A stretch of 64,000 bases of DNA, from NCBI RefSeq assembly GCF_024296865.1, contig NZ_CP101134.1:3100001-3164000 (forward strand), written 5' to 3'. Shown here piece by piece: positions 36,279 to 45,084 of this stretch. Under the pieces are notes generated by a model. It did no database searches and was not told the origin of the DNA. It worked only from the letters and a program-made list of their open reading frames with translations. Positions within the stretch are counted from its first letter, which is position 1. Each line of letters begins with the position of its first letter. Position numbers and translations under genes: made by a program. Source of the stretch: Sphingobacterium sp. LZ7M1 (lineage in GTDB: Bacteria > Bacteroidota > Bacteroidia > Sphingobacteriales > Sphingobacteriaceae).

Positions 36279-37110
36279 ACCCAGCCTATACCCTATCTTA
36301 GCGTCTGTATTCCTTTTGGCCTCAGCCAGTTCTTGTCAGAGCAACAAAACAGATGGATCTAAATCGCATAAAGTGGTCGTTACTGGATCTAAAGACACCC
36401 TTGTTTACAACGACACCAGCATTAAAGAGATCAGTCCTTATTTTGCTGCAGATGGTGATCGGATTGACACGACCTATGTTGGATTGACATATCCAATTTT
36501 TGAGGACAGTACGATGAACCGATACGTCAAAGAAAACATTCTTTTGGACAAGGAACAGACATTGGAACAATATGTCCATAATTTCTTGGAGGGATATGCC
36601 AATTTTGTTGAAGAAAATGAGGTAAAACATCCTCTTGCTTGGCAAAAGGAAACCTTTATCGGTGTGATGATGAATAACCCCTATCTCATCATGATGGACA
36701 ATATCACCTATGAGTTTTCGGGAGGTGCCCATGGCAATAGTTATACCCTATGGAACGTTTATGATGTCCAAACAAAAGAAAAATTAAAGCTGAATACGTT
36801 TATTTCTGAGAATAAGATGAAAGAATTTACTAAAATTGCAGAAAGATTCTTTCGAAAAGAGGAAGGACTCTCGGATACCAGCAGCTATAAGGATGATTAT
36901 TTCTTCGAAAATGACACATTTTCCTTGGCAGCTAATTATGGGGTTTCCAAAGAGGGCATCATATTTTTTTATAATCCCTACGAAATCAAACCCTATTCGG
37001 GAGGTACCACTTATCTCACCATTCCTTATGAAGAAATTCAGGATTGTATGACCCAGACCGGAAAGAATTACATAAAAAACATTACAGAGTATTACAATTC
37101 AATTCAGTAG
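36244..37110 (+). CDS. DUF3298/DUF4163-type lipoprotein (RsiV-like)
   Basis: 288 aa. The start overlaps the acetyltransferase gene; an in-frame ATG at 36259 gives a cleaner lipoprotein signal ending in ASASSC and may be the true start. DUF4163 (about 60-150) and DUF3298 follow: GGAHGNSYTLWNVYDVQTKEKLKL, then KEGIIFFYNPYEIKPYSGGTTYLTIPYEEI near the end. The same fold forms the extracytoplasmic part of the lysozyme-sensing anti-sigma factor RsiV, but there is no membrane-spanning anti-sigma part here. Function unknown. Confidence 0.85.
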   Translation: MKSGSMSISIFRPSLYPILASVFLLASASSCQSNKTDGSKSHKVVVTGSKDTLVYNDTSIKEISPYFAADGDRIDTTYVGLTYPIFEDSTMNRYVKENILLDKEQTLEQYVHNFLEGYANFVEENEVKHPLAWQKETFIGVMMNNPYLIMMDNITYEFSGGAHGNSYTLWNVYDVQTKEKLKLNTFISENKMKEFTKIAERFFRKEEGLSDTSSYKDDYFFENDTFSLAANYGVSKEGIIFFYNPYEIKPYSGGTTYLTIPYEEIQDCMTQTGKNYIKNITEYYNSIQ

Positions 37111-37115
37111 CGTAA

Positions 37116-38384
37116 ATGCAGGTATTTAAATTTGGCGGAGCCTCCGTTAAAAGTGCAGAAAATATAAAAAATGTAGTTTCCATTGTTGAACGATATAAGG
37201 ATTCTTCCCTTTTGATCGTGGTTTCGGCAATCGGTAAAACGACAGATAAGTTGGTAAAAGTGACAGAGAGTTACATCAAACGTGATGGTGCATGTTTTGA
37301 ACACCTTGAAAGTTTGAAGAAAGAACATTTTGATATCCTGCATGAATTGTTTCCTGACCATAACCATCCTGTTTATGATGATATCGCCAATACTTTTGTA
37401 GAAATTGAGTGGATCTTGGAAGAAGAACCGCAAGATGACTATGACTATCTCTATGACCAGATCGTTTCTGTAGGAGAATTGCTTTCTACCAAAATTGTTG
37501 CTGCATATTCTTCTTATCAAGGATTAGCAACCCAATGGGTGGATGCAAGGGATTTTATCATGACCGATAACACTTACCGTGAGGGCAAAGTGGATTGGGA
37601 AAAGACAGAAGAAAAGATCCGAAAGGATCTGCCAAGCATTTTAGATGAATATATCGTCGTTACACAAGGATTTATCGGTTCAACTTCTGAAAACTTTACG
37701 ACTACCCTTGGCCGAGAAGGTTCAGATTATTCTGCGGCCATCTTTGCTGCAAGCCTAAATGCAGAAAACATCACGATATGGAAGGATGTACCGGGAGTCC
37801 TGAATGCGGATCCTAAGTGGTTTGACCAAACAGAACTTATTCCTGAACTATCCTATACCGATGCAATTGAATTAACATATTATGGAGCAACGGTGATTCA
37901 TCCTAAAACCATCAAACCGCTTCAAAATAAGAAAATCACACTGAATGTCCGTTCATTTATTAACCCAGAAGAGCCTGGTACACAGATAAAAACAACGAAC
38001 CAAACCCTTCCTGTGCCTTCTTTTATCTTTAAGGTCAATCAGGTCTTTATCAATATTCAACCGCGCGATTTCTCCTTTATCGTAGAGGATAACTTGAGCC
38101 ATATCTTTGATGCCTTCCACCAGAATCGAATCAAGATCAATATGATGCACAACTCTGCTATCAGTTTCTCGGTAAGCGTGGATGATACCGGAGAGAATGT
38201 CCTAAACCTATTGGAACAGTTGAAAAAGAGATATAAGGTATCAGTGGCCACTGGATTAGAATTAATTACCATTCGATACTACAATCAACAAACTATAGAT
38301 CGCGTTTTGGTAAATAAGGAAATTTTTCGCGAACTTAAGGATAGTTACACTTGCCAAATGCTGGTGAAAAACAAAGATGAATAA
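37116..38384 (+). CDS. Aspartate kinase
   Basis: 422 aa, monofunctional. The amino-acid-kinase domain opens with FKFGGASVKSAENI and contains TTLGREGSDYSAAIFAASL and KDVPGVLNADPKW. From about 300 on lie ACT regulatory domains (FIFKVNQVFINIQPRDFSF, NRIKINMMHNSAISFSVSVDD). It phosphorylates aspartate, the entry to lysine/threonine/methionine synthesis, and is probably feedback-controlled through the ACT domains. It overlaps the next gene by 8 nt. Confidence 0.95.
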   Translation: MQVFKFGGASVKSAENIKNVVSIVERYKDSSLLIVVSAIGKTTDKLVKVTESYIKRDGACFEHLESLKKEHFDILHELFPDHNHPVYDDIANTFVEIEWILEEEPQDDYDYLYDQIVSVGELLSTKIVAAYSSYQGLATQWVDARDFIMTDNTYREGKVDWEKTEEKIRKDLPSILDEYIVVTQGFIGSTSENFTTTLGREGSDYSAAIFAASLNAENITIWKDVPGVLNADPKWFDQTELIPELSYTDAIELTYYGATVIHPKTIKPLQNKKITLNVRSFINPEEPGTQIKTTNQTLPVPSFIFKVNQVFINIQPRDFSFIVEDNLSHIFDAFHQNRIKINMMHNSAISFSVSVDDTGENVLNLLEQLKKRYKVSVATGLELITIRYYNQQTIDRVLVNKEIFRELKDSYTCQMLVKNKDE

Positions 38385-39561
38385 ACACATTTTAGAGAAG
38401 GATGTTCAACAATTCATTAAGGCTAACCGGGAGAAATCTCCCGCAGAGGTAGCCTTGAAGAAAAGTCCTTTTCCGAATGTGAGCTCAGCAGAATTGGCCT
38501 CCCAGATTGATGGATGGCAACGTAGCGTTAAGAAATTACCTACCTGGGCTTTCAGCGAAGGCATTTATTATCCTGATAAGATCAATCTCGAGCAGTGTTC
38601 CTCTGAACATACTGCACTCATCAAGCAAACTTTGATTGCGAAAGGAAGCCGTGTTATTGATCTGACAGGGGGCTTTTCTGTGGACAGCTGTTATTTAGCG
38701 CAAGAGGCTGAAGAGGTCATCCATTGTGAACTCAATGAAAGGCTTTCTGAAATTGTGGCCTATAATGCCAGCATACTCCGGGTCAATAATTTGGTTTGCA
38801 AAGCTACTGATGGCATCGAATTACTCAGACAGAGTGAAGACCATGCCTTTGATTATATCTATGTAGACCCCTCAAGAAGGGTGAACCAAGGAAAGGTATT
38901 TCTTTTGGAGGATTGTGAACCGAATATTGTTGCCAACCAGGACCTTTTCTTTAGCAAGAGCAAATACATCATCAGCAAAGTTTCTCCCCTTCTGGATATC
39001 AGTACTGCGTTGACAAGCCTTAAACATGTCAAATTTGTTTATGTCATCAGTCTGGATAATGATTGTAAGGAGTTGTTGTTCATTCAGGAGCGCGGATTTG
39101 AAGGAGAGACCAAGATTAAGGCTATACGATTATTTGCCGATCAACTGCAAACATTTGAGTTTACTTATGACGCAGAAAGGGCAACGATGAACCGCTATGC
39201 TGAACCACAGCATTATCTCTATGATTCGGATGTCGCGCTTAGCAAAGCTGGTGCCTTTAAGAGCGTTGGGAAGTATTTTGGATTAGGAAAGCTCCATCAA
39301 CACTCGCATCTATATACTTCTGAGGTTTTTCAACCTGAGTTTCCAGGCAGGGTGTTCGAAATAAAACAGGTTCTTCCCTATTCAAGTCTAAAAAAGAACA
39401 ATCCGTTTGTCCAGGCCAATATTGCCACTCGAAATTTTCCGGAGAAAGTCGAGGTGATTCGTAAGAAACATAAGATCAAAGATGGCGGAAAAACCTACCT
39501 ATTCTTTACTACGGACAGTAACAATCAGTTTATTGTCATCGAATGCATGAGGATTCGATAA
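38377..39561 (+). CDS. Class I SAM-dependent methyltransferase with THUMP-like C-domain (PG_1098 type)
   Basis: 394 aa. A helical N-terminal region (1-85) is followed by a Rossmann methyltransferase core: VIDLTGGFSVDSCYLA (motif I, 93-108), CELNERL, and YVDPSRR (162-168). The C-terminal 130 residues fit the THUMP-like/ferredoxin-like domain seen in the PG_1098 family. An RNA substrate is likely from this architecture, but no specific nucleotide is known. Overlaps the aspartate kinase gene by 8 nt. Confidence 0.85.
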   Translation: MNKHILEKDVQQFIKANREKSPAEVALKKSPFPNVSSAELASQIDGWQRSVKKLPTWAFSEGIYYPDKINLEQCSSEHTALIKQTLIAKGSRVIDLTGGFSVDSCYLAQEAEEVIHCELNERLSEIVAYNASILRVNNLVCKATDGIELLRQSEDHAFDYIYVDPSRRVNQGKVFLLEDCEPNIVANQDLFFSKSKYIISKVSPLLDISTALTSLKHVKFVYVISLDNDCKELLFIQERGFEGETKIKAIRLFADQLQTFEFTYDAERATMNRYAEPQHYLYDSDVALSKAGAFKSVGKYFGLGKLHQHSHLYTSEVFQPEFPGRVFEIKQVLPYSSLKKNNPFVQANIATRNFPEKVEVIRKKHKIKDGGKTYLFFTTDSNNQFIVIECMRIR

Positions 39562-39574
39562 AATAGTTATTGAG

Positions 39575-39862
39575 CTAAAGTACACAGTAAAGCCAAGTAA
39601 TTGAAGGTCCTTTTTTCAAGTTTTTGTCCCTTCCTTCCTGGAATTTTAAGAAAATCGGATTGGATAGCAACTCTGTTTGGATCACTTCATCCTTATATTC
39701 GGAAAGATGGATGAATCGCTTGCTTTCTCGGTCCTGGAATACGGAATACCTGAACCTCGAATTATCTAATCCCTCAAACGCCTTTAAGAAATCCTGGATC
39801 CTATCTTTATTCTCTCCTTCATATTCGGGAAAAACTTCATATTCTACTTTTACGGCAAACAT
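39575..39862 (-). CDS. Small dimeric alpha-beta-barrel-like protein (possible ABM family)
   Basis: 95 aa. Alternating beta strands and an amphipathic helix (FAVKVEYEVFPEYEGE, RIQDFLKAFEGL, FRYSVFQDRESKRFIHLSEYKD, FLKFQEGR) suggest the antibiotic-biosynthesis-monooxygenase-like fold. No catalytic residues can be pointed out. It lies 24 nt downstream of the DinB-like gene on the same strand and is probably co-transcribed. Confidence 0.6.
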   Translation of the reverse strand: MFAVKVEYEVFPEYEGENKDRIQDFLKAFEGLDNSRFRYSVFQDRESKRFIHLSEYKDEVIQTELLSNPIFLKFQEGRDKNLKKGPSITWLYCVL

Positions 39863-39886
39863 AATTTTTAAATTAAATTGTTCAGT

Positions 39887-40414
39887 TTATATCCATTCAC
39901 CAGGTTTGTTCTGATCTATCCACCATGGAAATCCAGTAATTCCCTTCGACTTCAAGCGCTCAATAAGCTGGGCTGTATGATGCTGAATATGCCTGATGGT
40001 ATTTAAATGCAATTCCAATCTGCTATAAGGATACCACTCAAAACCGGAATCTGCTTCCAAGGGCAATAGCGTTAAGGAGCTTTCCAAATTTTGTTCAACC
40101 TCGTGGATAAATTCCAATATCTCTTGCTTAGAATGAAGTCCTACCACTTCAACTTCTGAGTTTTCCCAGTCTTTATCTCCACCTAAACTTTCTGCGCCTT
40201 CAATTGCTCCAGCAAAAGGCACAAAGGTTTCATAACTTGCAGATAGGTACAGTTTGGCGCTCCATATCGTATGATAAATCAATTGCCAATTTGGATTGTT
40301 ATACTCATGACTGTTCCATTCAGTATCAGATACTTTTTCGGTCACATCACGTAACATGCCTAGGGCAGCTCGGTACTGGGATAATAAAATTTTAATAACA
40401 CTTGAATATTCCAT
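39887..40414 (-). CDS. DinB-like four-helix-bundle protein
   Basis: 175 aa. The DinB/YfiT-like metal-binding pattern is visible: NPNWQLIYHTIWSAKLYLS (a His near 48) and NTIRHIQHHTAQLIERL near 140-157 with clustered histidines. Members include thiol-dependent transferases and damage-inducible proteins of unknown function. Operonic with the small barrel protein downstream. Confidence 0.8.
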   Translation of the reverse strand: MEYSSVIKILLSQYRAALGMLRDVTEKVSDTEWNSHEYNNPNWQLIYHTIWSAKLYLSASYETFVPFAGAIEGAESLGGDKDWENSEVEVVGLHSKQEILEFIHEVEQNLESSLTLLPLEADSGFEWYPYSRLELHLNTIRHIQHHTAQLIERLKSKGITGFPWWIDQNKPGEWI

Positions 40415-40566
40415 GATATAAACATTGATTTTCTCAAAAGTATAACATTCAATGACAGTAGTTTGTCAACAGAAACTTAATACTTTTTTAACTTTTGTAA
40501 AAAATAATAGGATTAATATTGTGGAGATTTGCATGGACAAAAAAAATCAATTCTTACAGAATTAAA

Positions 40567-40572
40567 AAGGAG
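40567..40572 (+). promoter_or_regulatory. Strong Shine-Dalgarno of the Ca2+/H+ antiporter gene
   Basis: AAGGAG sits 8 nt before the ATG at 40581. Canonical Shine-Dalgarno motifs are rare in Bacteroidota and I see few others this clear in the window. It also settles the start: a nearby ATG at 40573 is in another frame. Confidence 0.75.
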
Positions 40573-40580
40573 ATGAAAAA

Positions 40581-41729
40581 ATGAACAATATTTTAACAAA
40601 AAACACAATTATCAGACTAATACTAATCTGGTTGATGGTTTTTATATTTATGTTTTTTGGAAAAAGTATTGAAGGCCTTTACGGAAACAACACATTGGCT
40701 ATAGGTATTTTCGTACTTGTATTGGCAACTATCATCGGTGCTGCCTTTGGAGTTGTTAAAGAAGCTGATGAATTGGCCCATAAACTCGGTGAACCGTATG
40801 GAACGCTGATCCTAACCCTTTCCATTGTCTCCATCGAGGTCATCTTGATTGTTGCCATGATGTTCGGCCCTGAGGACAACCCGACCATTGGAAAAGATTC
40901 CATTTTTTCTGTGATGATGATCATTATGAACTTGGTTTTAGGTCTATGTATTCTTCTTGGTGGTCTAAGACATGGAGAGCAGGAGTATAACGCACAAGGA
41001 ACAATTACCTATTTATCCATGATCATTATGCTTGGCGGGATCTCGATGATGATTCCCAATTTCATCGAAGGAAAAGGGAATGGGGAATTTACCACTGTAC
41101 AGGCCGCCAGTATTTCAGGATTGGTCATTTTACTTTATGGGTTCTTTTTGGCCTATCAAATGAAGGGATATAGGCATCTCTATATTCAACCCAAACCCGG
41201 ACAGATGGAAATCCTTTTCAGCCAACGGAATGAAAGCCAACAAACTGACGGACATGAAAATGAAAAAGTAAGTAAAAAAGAGGTGTTATTGCGGACTTTG
41301 GTGTTATTAGGAATGATATTGCCCATTGTTCTCTTATCCCATAACCTTGCTACTTTGGTTGATTATGGAATCAAGGAAATGAATCTTCCTCCATTGTTAG
41401 GTGGAGTATTGATTGCCATCATTGTGTTTACACCAGAATCGATGACAGCGGTTAAAGCAGCAATGAATAATGAGTTCCAACGTGCTATCAACCTATGTCA
41501 TGGTGCTTTTGTATCTACGGTAGGTCTTACGGTACCTGCAGTATTGATTATTGGTCTTATAGCTAGCAAAACAGTCTTATTTGGTATGACCACAACAGAA
41601 ACCATACTCTTTGTTATTACCTTGATCTTGAGCATGCTTTCCTTTTCTGGTAGAAGGACCGCTCCTATTGTAGGGATTATGCATTTAGTTCTGTTTGCGG
41701 TCTTTGTGATATTAATTTTCAATCCTTAA
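40581..41729 (+). CDS. Ca2+/H+ (ChaA-like) antiporter
   Basis: 382 aa with about 11 membrane segments. The two CaCA-type repeats are recognisable: LILTLSIVSIEVILIVAMMF (about 75-95) and FTPESMTAVKAAMNN then FQRAINLCHGAFVSTVGLTVP (about 273-310), each with a membrane glutamate. A polar cytoplasmic loop (about 205-230) separates the halves. ChaA-type proteins exchange cytoplasmic Ca2+, Na+ or K+ for protons. Single-gene unit. Confidence 0.88.
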   Translation: MNNILTKNTIIRLILIWLMVFIFMFFGKSIEGLYGNNTLAIGIFVLVLATIIGAAFGVVKEADELAHKLGEPYGTLILTLSIVSIEVILIVAMMFGPEDNPTIGKDSIFSVMMIIMNLVLGLCILLGGLRHGEQEYNAQGTITYLSMIIMLGGISMMIPNFIEGKGNGEFTTVQAASISGLVILLYGFFLAYQMKGYRHLYIQPKPGQMEILFSQRNESQQTDGHENEKVSKKEVLLRTLVLLGMILPIVLLSHNLATLVDYGIKEMNLPPLLGGVLIAIIVFTPESMTAVKAAMNNEFQRAINLCHGAFVSTVGLTVPAVLIIGLIASKTVLFGMTTTETILFVITLILSMLSFSGRRTAPIVGIMHLVLFAVFVILIFNP

Positions 41730-41825
41730 AGAGGATATTAAAGATAATTATTAAGTAACATCAAGAATTGAACGGAGAGCGTTGTTTTTTCCTAGCAACG
41801 CATCTCTTTCAATCTACATGCAAAA

Positions 41826-41851
41826 AGAGCTGTCCAAGGACAGCTCTTTTT
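41826..41851. terminator. Bidirectional intrinsic terminator
   Basis: AAGAGCTGTCC and GGACAGCTCTT form an 11-bp stem with an AA loop, flanked by A residues upstream and T residues downstream, so it can stop the antiporter transcript and the convergent small gene. Confidence 0.9.
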
Positions 41852-41904
41852 GTTGTTTCAACTCTAAATAATTAAATAACCTCGATTCTAAACCTGGTTA
41901 TTTG

Positions 41905-42171
41905 CTAATATTCTATTTCAATCAATGCTTTCAATGGAATAAGAATTCCATGTTTAATCTGGATATACCTATCGGTTAAGGACCACACAGTTGTTTCTAT
42001 ACGTTTTGGACCGTCTTCAGTATTGAAAACGATAGTAGTCTTCGATTTGAATTCATTGCCCAAGCGCACAGCACCTTGTAGTTTGTTTGAAAATTGGGTT
42101 GTTTTATCAGTCTCGGCGGGGATAATTCTAAATTTATCTACGTCTTCTTTTTCAATTAATGTTCCAGTCAT
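41905..42171 (-). CDS. Conserved small hypothetical protein
   Basis: 88 aa, not recognised. It is mostly beta-strand (LQGAVRLGNEFKSKTTIVF, RIETTVWSLTDRYIQI, ILIPLKALIEIEY), suggesting a small barrel. Coding potential is supported by a bounded frame, convergent terminator and good spacing from the divergent thioesterase. No signal peptide and no cysteine. Confidence 0.7.
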   Translation of the reverse strand: MTGTLIEKEDVDKFRIIPAETDKTTQFSNKLQGAVRLGNEFKSKTTIVFNTEDGPKRIETTVWSLTDRYIQIKHGILIPLKALIEIEY

Positions 42172-42240
42172 TCGTCAATCTAATTAAGAGGTTTAAAAGG
42201 TTAACGTTAATTTATAAATTAATATATATTTCAGCAAGAT

Positions 42241-42272
42241 TTTAGGGCAGAATATTAAATTAGTTACATTTG
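42241..42272 (+). promoter_or_regulatory. Candidate promoter of the acyl-ACP thioesterase gene
   Basis: TACATTTG at 42265-42272 matches TAnnTTTG, with TTTA at 42241-42244 about 20 nt upstream in place of TTTG. The start codon is at 42297. Confidence 0.6.
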
Positions 42273-42296
42273 CATTAGATTTCAGAACACATATAA

Positions 42297-43004
42297 ATGG
42301 GCATATTTGAAAAGGAATGGACATTGAACTTCACCCAATGTTATCCTAACGGGCAGTTGAAATATAGTGAATTAAACAACATTTTACAGATTACGGCGAG
42401 TGAGCATGCTGAGAACTTAGGGTTTGGCTATAAGGCTATGTTTGATGTAAGACAGTCTTGGGTGCTGAGCAGGATGCTGATTGAAATAGACAGTTTGCCA
42501 AAATATACCCAGACCGTGAAGATCCGAACCTGGATCCAGGATTTTACGGGAAGCCGTTCCATCCGTAATTTTGAATTATGGCTTGGTGATCAAGTATTGA
42601 TTAGTGCCAGCAGTCTATGGATGGTATTTAACATCAGAACCCGAAGAGCAGATACCTTTGCCCTGAGCACAGACCACATGGAGTTTTTTAGAGATAAAAT
42701 CCCTACCAAAAATGCTGTTGAGAAAATTGATGGCAACGTGGATTTTCAACTTTTGAGCGACTATAGGGTAAAATTGTCCGACCTAGACATTGTAAACCAT
42801 GCCAATAACGTCAAATACATGGAGTGGTGCTTTGATGCAATGGACCCCAAAAGTATCTTAAAAGGCTCCTTTACTCGCTTAGAAATGAATTTCCTGAAAG
42901 AATTGAATTATGGAGACGGTATAGAAATCAAGGAATTTGAGGACAAAATATTCAGCATCCAGAAAGATGGCAGGATACATTTCCTGATGCGATTGACCAA
43001 ATAA
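42297..43004 (+). CDS. Acyl-[acyl-carrier-protein] thioesterase
   Basis: 235 aa, two hotdog domains. The first carries LQITASEHAENLGFGYKAMFDVRQSWVLSRM and the second the typical DIVNHANNVKYMEWCFD (about 164-180), where the Asn-His pair corresponds to the active-site region of FatA/FatB-like enzymes. It releases free fatty acids from ACP. Single-gene unit, divergent from the 88-aa gene. Confidence 0.9.
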   Translation: MGIFEKEWTLNFTQCYPNGQLKYSELNNILQITASEHAENLGFGYKAMFDVRQSWVLSRMLIEIDSLPKYTQTVKIRTWIQDFTGSRSIRNFELWLGDQVLISASSLWMVFNIRTRRADTFALSTDHMEFFRDKIPTKNAVEKIDGNVDFQLLSDYRVKLSDLDIVNHANNVKYMEWCFDAMDPKSILKGSFTRLEMNFLKELNYGDGIEIKEFEDKIFSIQKDGRIHFLMRLTK

Positions 43005-43015
43005 ATATCAAAAAA

Positions 43016-43047
43016 AATCCCCCGAACCAAATCGAGGGATTTTTTTA
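43016..43047. terminator. Bidirectional intrinsic terminator
   Basis: AAATCCCCCGA and TCGAGGGATTT form a stem around ACCAAA (one mismatch) with A and T runs on the two sides. It serves the thioesterase gene and the convergent sugar-oxidation operon. Confidence 0.88.
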
Positions 43048-43061
43048 TGCATTAGCTGTGA

Positions 43062-43631
43062 CTATAAAGCCCAAGCTTTATCTCCTTTTTTGTATGGATA
43101 ATTACCATCAAATTTTCCAGGAATCTTTACAAAGCGTAATGCTTGTTTCATTCCTACTTCTGAAGTAAAGTAACCGGTCAATGTCAATTGTTTCAACATG
43201 GTGAAGAAGTGATTTGCATCGCCTTCTTTTTTGTTGCTTTGATATTCATTGGCTTCTTTATCGTAATTATTTACAAATTGTAGTTTCTCTTCAGCTGAAA
43301 GCTCTGCGAATCCTTTTTTGAATTCTTTTTGAGCACGATCATCTACACCGTTCAGACCATCCATAAAGGCTTTCTGATCTTTCTCTTCGTAGCAATCGCG
43401 GATCATCACTGGGATAAACTGACCAACACCAGCCTCTTTTGCGCCTGGAGTGGAGGTTTTAGGAAGAATAGCTTCGGCTAATTCACCCAAAAAATCAGGT
43501 GTATCACCTTCGAATAAGGATGCAACTTCTTTCGAAGCAGGTCTAGTACAACCTTGTAAGAACAAGTTCGCACCAATTACAGAACCCCCAACGATGAATG
43601 CAACGTTTTTTAATGCCTCTCTTCTATTCAT
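43062..43631 (-). CDS. Gluconate 2-dehydrogenase subunit 3 family protein (glucoside 3-dehydrogenase small subunit-like)
   Basis: 189 aa. A twin-arginine motif (NRREALKN) plus a lipobox (FLQGC, C28) mark it as exported. DFLGELAEAILPKTSTPGAKEAGVGQFIPVMIRDCY is the family signature, and FVNNYDKEA and HFFTMLKQLTLTGYFTSEVGMKQAL follow. This subunit accompanies GMC-type flavin dehydrogenases and carries their Tat signal. The matching GMC subunit is encoded two genes upstream, with one Gfo/Idh gene between. Last gene of the long minus-strand block. Confidence 0.9.
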   Translation of the reverse strand: MNRREALKNVAFIVGGSVIGANLFLQGCTRPASKEVASLFEGDTPDFLGELAEAILPKTSTPGAKEAGVGQFIPVMIRDCYEEKDQKAFMDGLNGVDDRAQKEFKKGFAELSAEEKLQFVNNYDKEANEYQSNKKEGDANHFFTMLKQLTLTGYFTSEVGMKQALRFVKIPGKFDGNYPYKKGDKAWAL

Positions 43632-43641
43632 TGTTCTTTAA

Positions 43642-45066
43642 TTAAATTGTGTATTTAACATCCCAACCTTGGCGATAGTTACGTTTTACAAACTGATTAA
43701 CCACGTCAAAGTTAGTAACTTTCATATTTTCGTTATCCCATAATAGCTTCAAGCTACGTCCAGGATATCTTCCATCTACACGTAAATCAGCACCACGGAT
43801 AGCTAAGTTAGCCATTAATAGCGCCTCAGTCAATGGACCTGAGATTTCGAAAGGAGCACTTACTTCTTTCTTGCCATATCCTGCGATACAAGCTTCCACC
43901 CATTGTGCATAGTGACCACCTGCAGCTCCTGGTACACGCTCATATTTCAACGCTACGTTTTCTTTTCTAGAGGTAGGAAGTAACCTTGCGTTCTCACCGT
44001 AAGTATCAGCTAAGATTTTTCCTTTATCACCGATCAATAAGATACCATTACCACCATCACCGAAAATTTCGTTAGGTCCTAATTCTTCAGGACGAGCTGG
44101 TTGAATACCACCGTCCATCCAGTGCAAGGTCACAGGTCCTGTAGTTCTAGCAGCTTTCGGGAAAGTCATTGTCGCGTGAGAAGATGGAGGACAGCTTTCT
44201 GGGAAGTATCCACGTTTGAACTCATCCACATAAACTGAACCTACAGATGCTTGAACATCTTGTACATAAGTAAGCCCTAGGACGCTAAATGGAACCTCTA
44301 ATAGGTGACATCCCATATCTCCTAGTGCACCTGTACCGTAATCCCACCAACCTCTCCAGTTGAATGGAACCAATTTATCTACAAAATCCTTTTGAGGAGC
44401 AGTTCCTAACCAAAGATCCCAGTTCAGTTCAGAAGGTACATTAGCCTTTTGCGTAGGCCAAGAAATACCTTGAGGCCATACCGGACGGTCAGTCCAACAG
44501 TAAACCGTATGAACATTACCGATCAGACCAGCTTCATACCACTCACGCGCCTGTCTAGGACCATCATTCGATGCTCCTTGGTTACCCATTTGAGTAACGA
44601 CCTTGTATTTTTTGGCAGCATCCGTTAGAACCCTTGCTTCCCATACATCGTGTGCCAATGGCTTCTGAACATATACGTGCTTACCTAACTGCATCGCAGC
44701 TAAAGCTTGGATAGCGTGGTTATGATCGGGAGTTGAAACAGAAACAGCATCAATGTTCTTGTGCTCTTTGTCCAACATCTCGCGGTAATCTTTATAATAT
44801 TTAGCTTTTGGAAAACGCTTTCTTGAAGTGGCAGCTCTACGGTCATCCACATCACAAAGGAAAGCAATATCTGCTTTTCCTGAATCATGGAATGATTTGA
44901 TATCACTCTCACCTTTACCACCTACACCGATACCCGCAACAACTAATTTATCACTAGGAGCAGTAAATCCAGTACCACCTAATACGTGTCTAGGCACGAT
45001 GCTGATTCCAGCCGCTGCTATCGCAGAATTCTTAATAAAATCTCTTCTTGAATTATTCTTACTCAT
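43642..45066 (-). CDS. Exported Gfo/Idh/MocA family oxidoreductase
   Basis: 474 aa. A Tat signal (NSRRDFIKNSAIAAAGISI) precedes the Rossmann motif AGIGVGGKGE (44-53). The usual EKP is QKP here (134-136, VYVQKPLAH). The C-terminal part contains WDYGTGALGDMGCHLLEVPF with the conserved His. It sits between the GMC gene and the small subunit (10 nt and 18 nt gaps), so all three are surely one transcript. Probably an NAD(P)-dependent sugar oxidoreductase in the periplasm; the substrate is inferred only from the neighbours. Confidence 0.92.
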   Translation of the reverse strand: MSKNNSRRDFIKNSAIAAAGISIVPRHVLGGTGFTAPSDKLVVAGIGVGGKGESDIKSFHDSGKADIAFLCDVDDRRAATSRKRFPKAKYYKDYREMLDKEHKNIDAVSVSTPDHNHAIQALAAMQLGKHVYVQKPLAHDVWEARVLTDAAKKYKVVTQMGNQGASNDGPRQAREWYEAGLIGNVHTVYCWTDRPVWPQGISWPTQKANVPSELNWDLWLGTAPQKDFVDKLVPFNWRGWWDYGTGALGDMGCHLLEVPFSVLGLTYVQDVQASVGSVYVDEFKRGYFPESCPPSSHATMTFPKAARTTGPVTLHWMDGGIQPARPEELGPNEIFGDGGNGILLIGDKGKILADTYGENARLLPTSRKENVALKYERVPGAAGGHYAQWVEACIAGYGKKEVSAPFEISGPLTEALLMANLAIRGADLRVDGRYPGRSLKLLWDNENMKVTNFDVVNQFVKRNYRQGWDVKYTI

Positions 45067-45084
45067 ATTATTGGGTTTAGTTTG

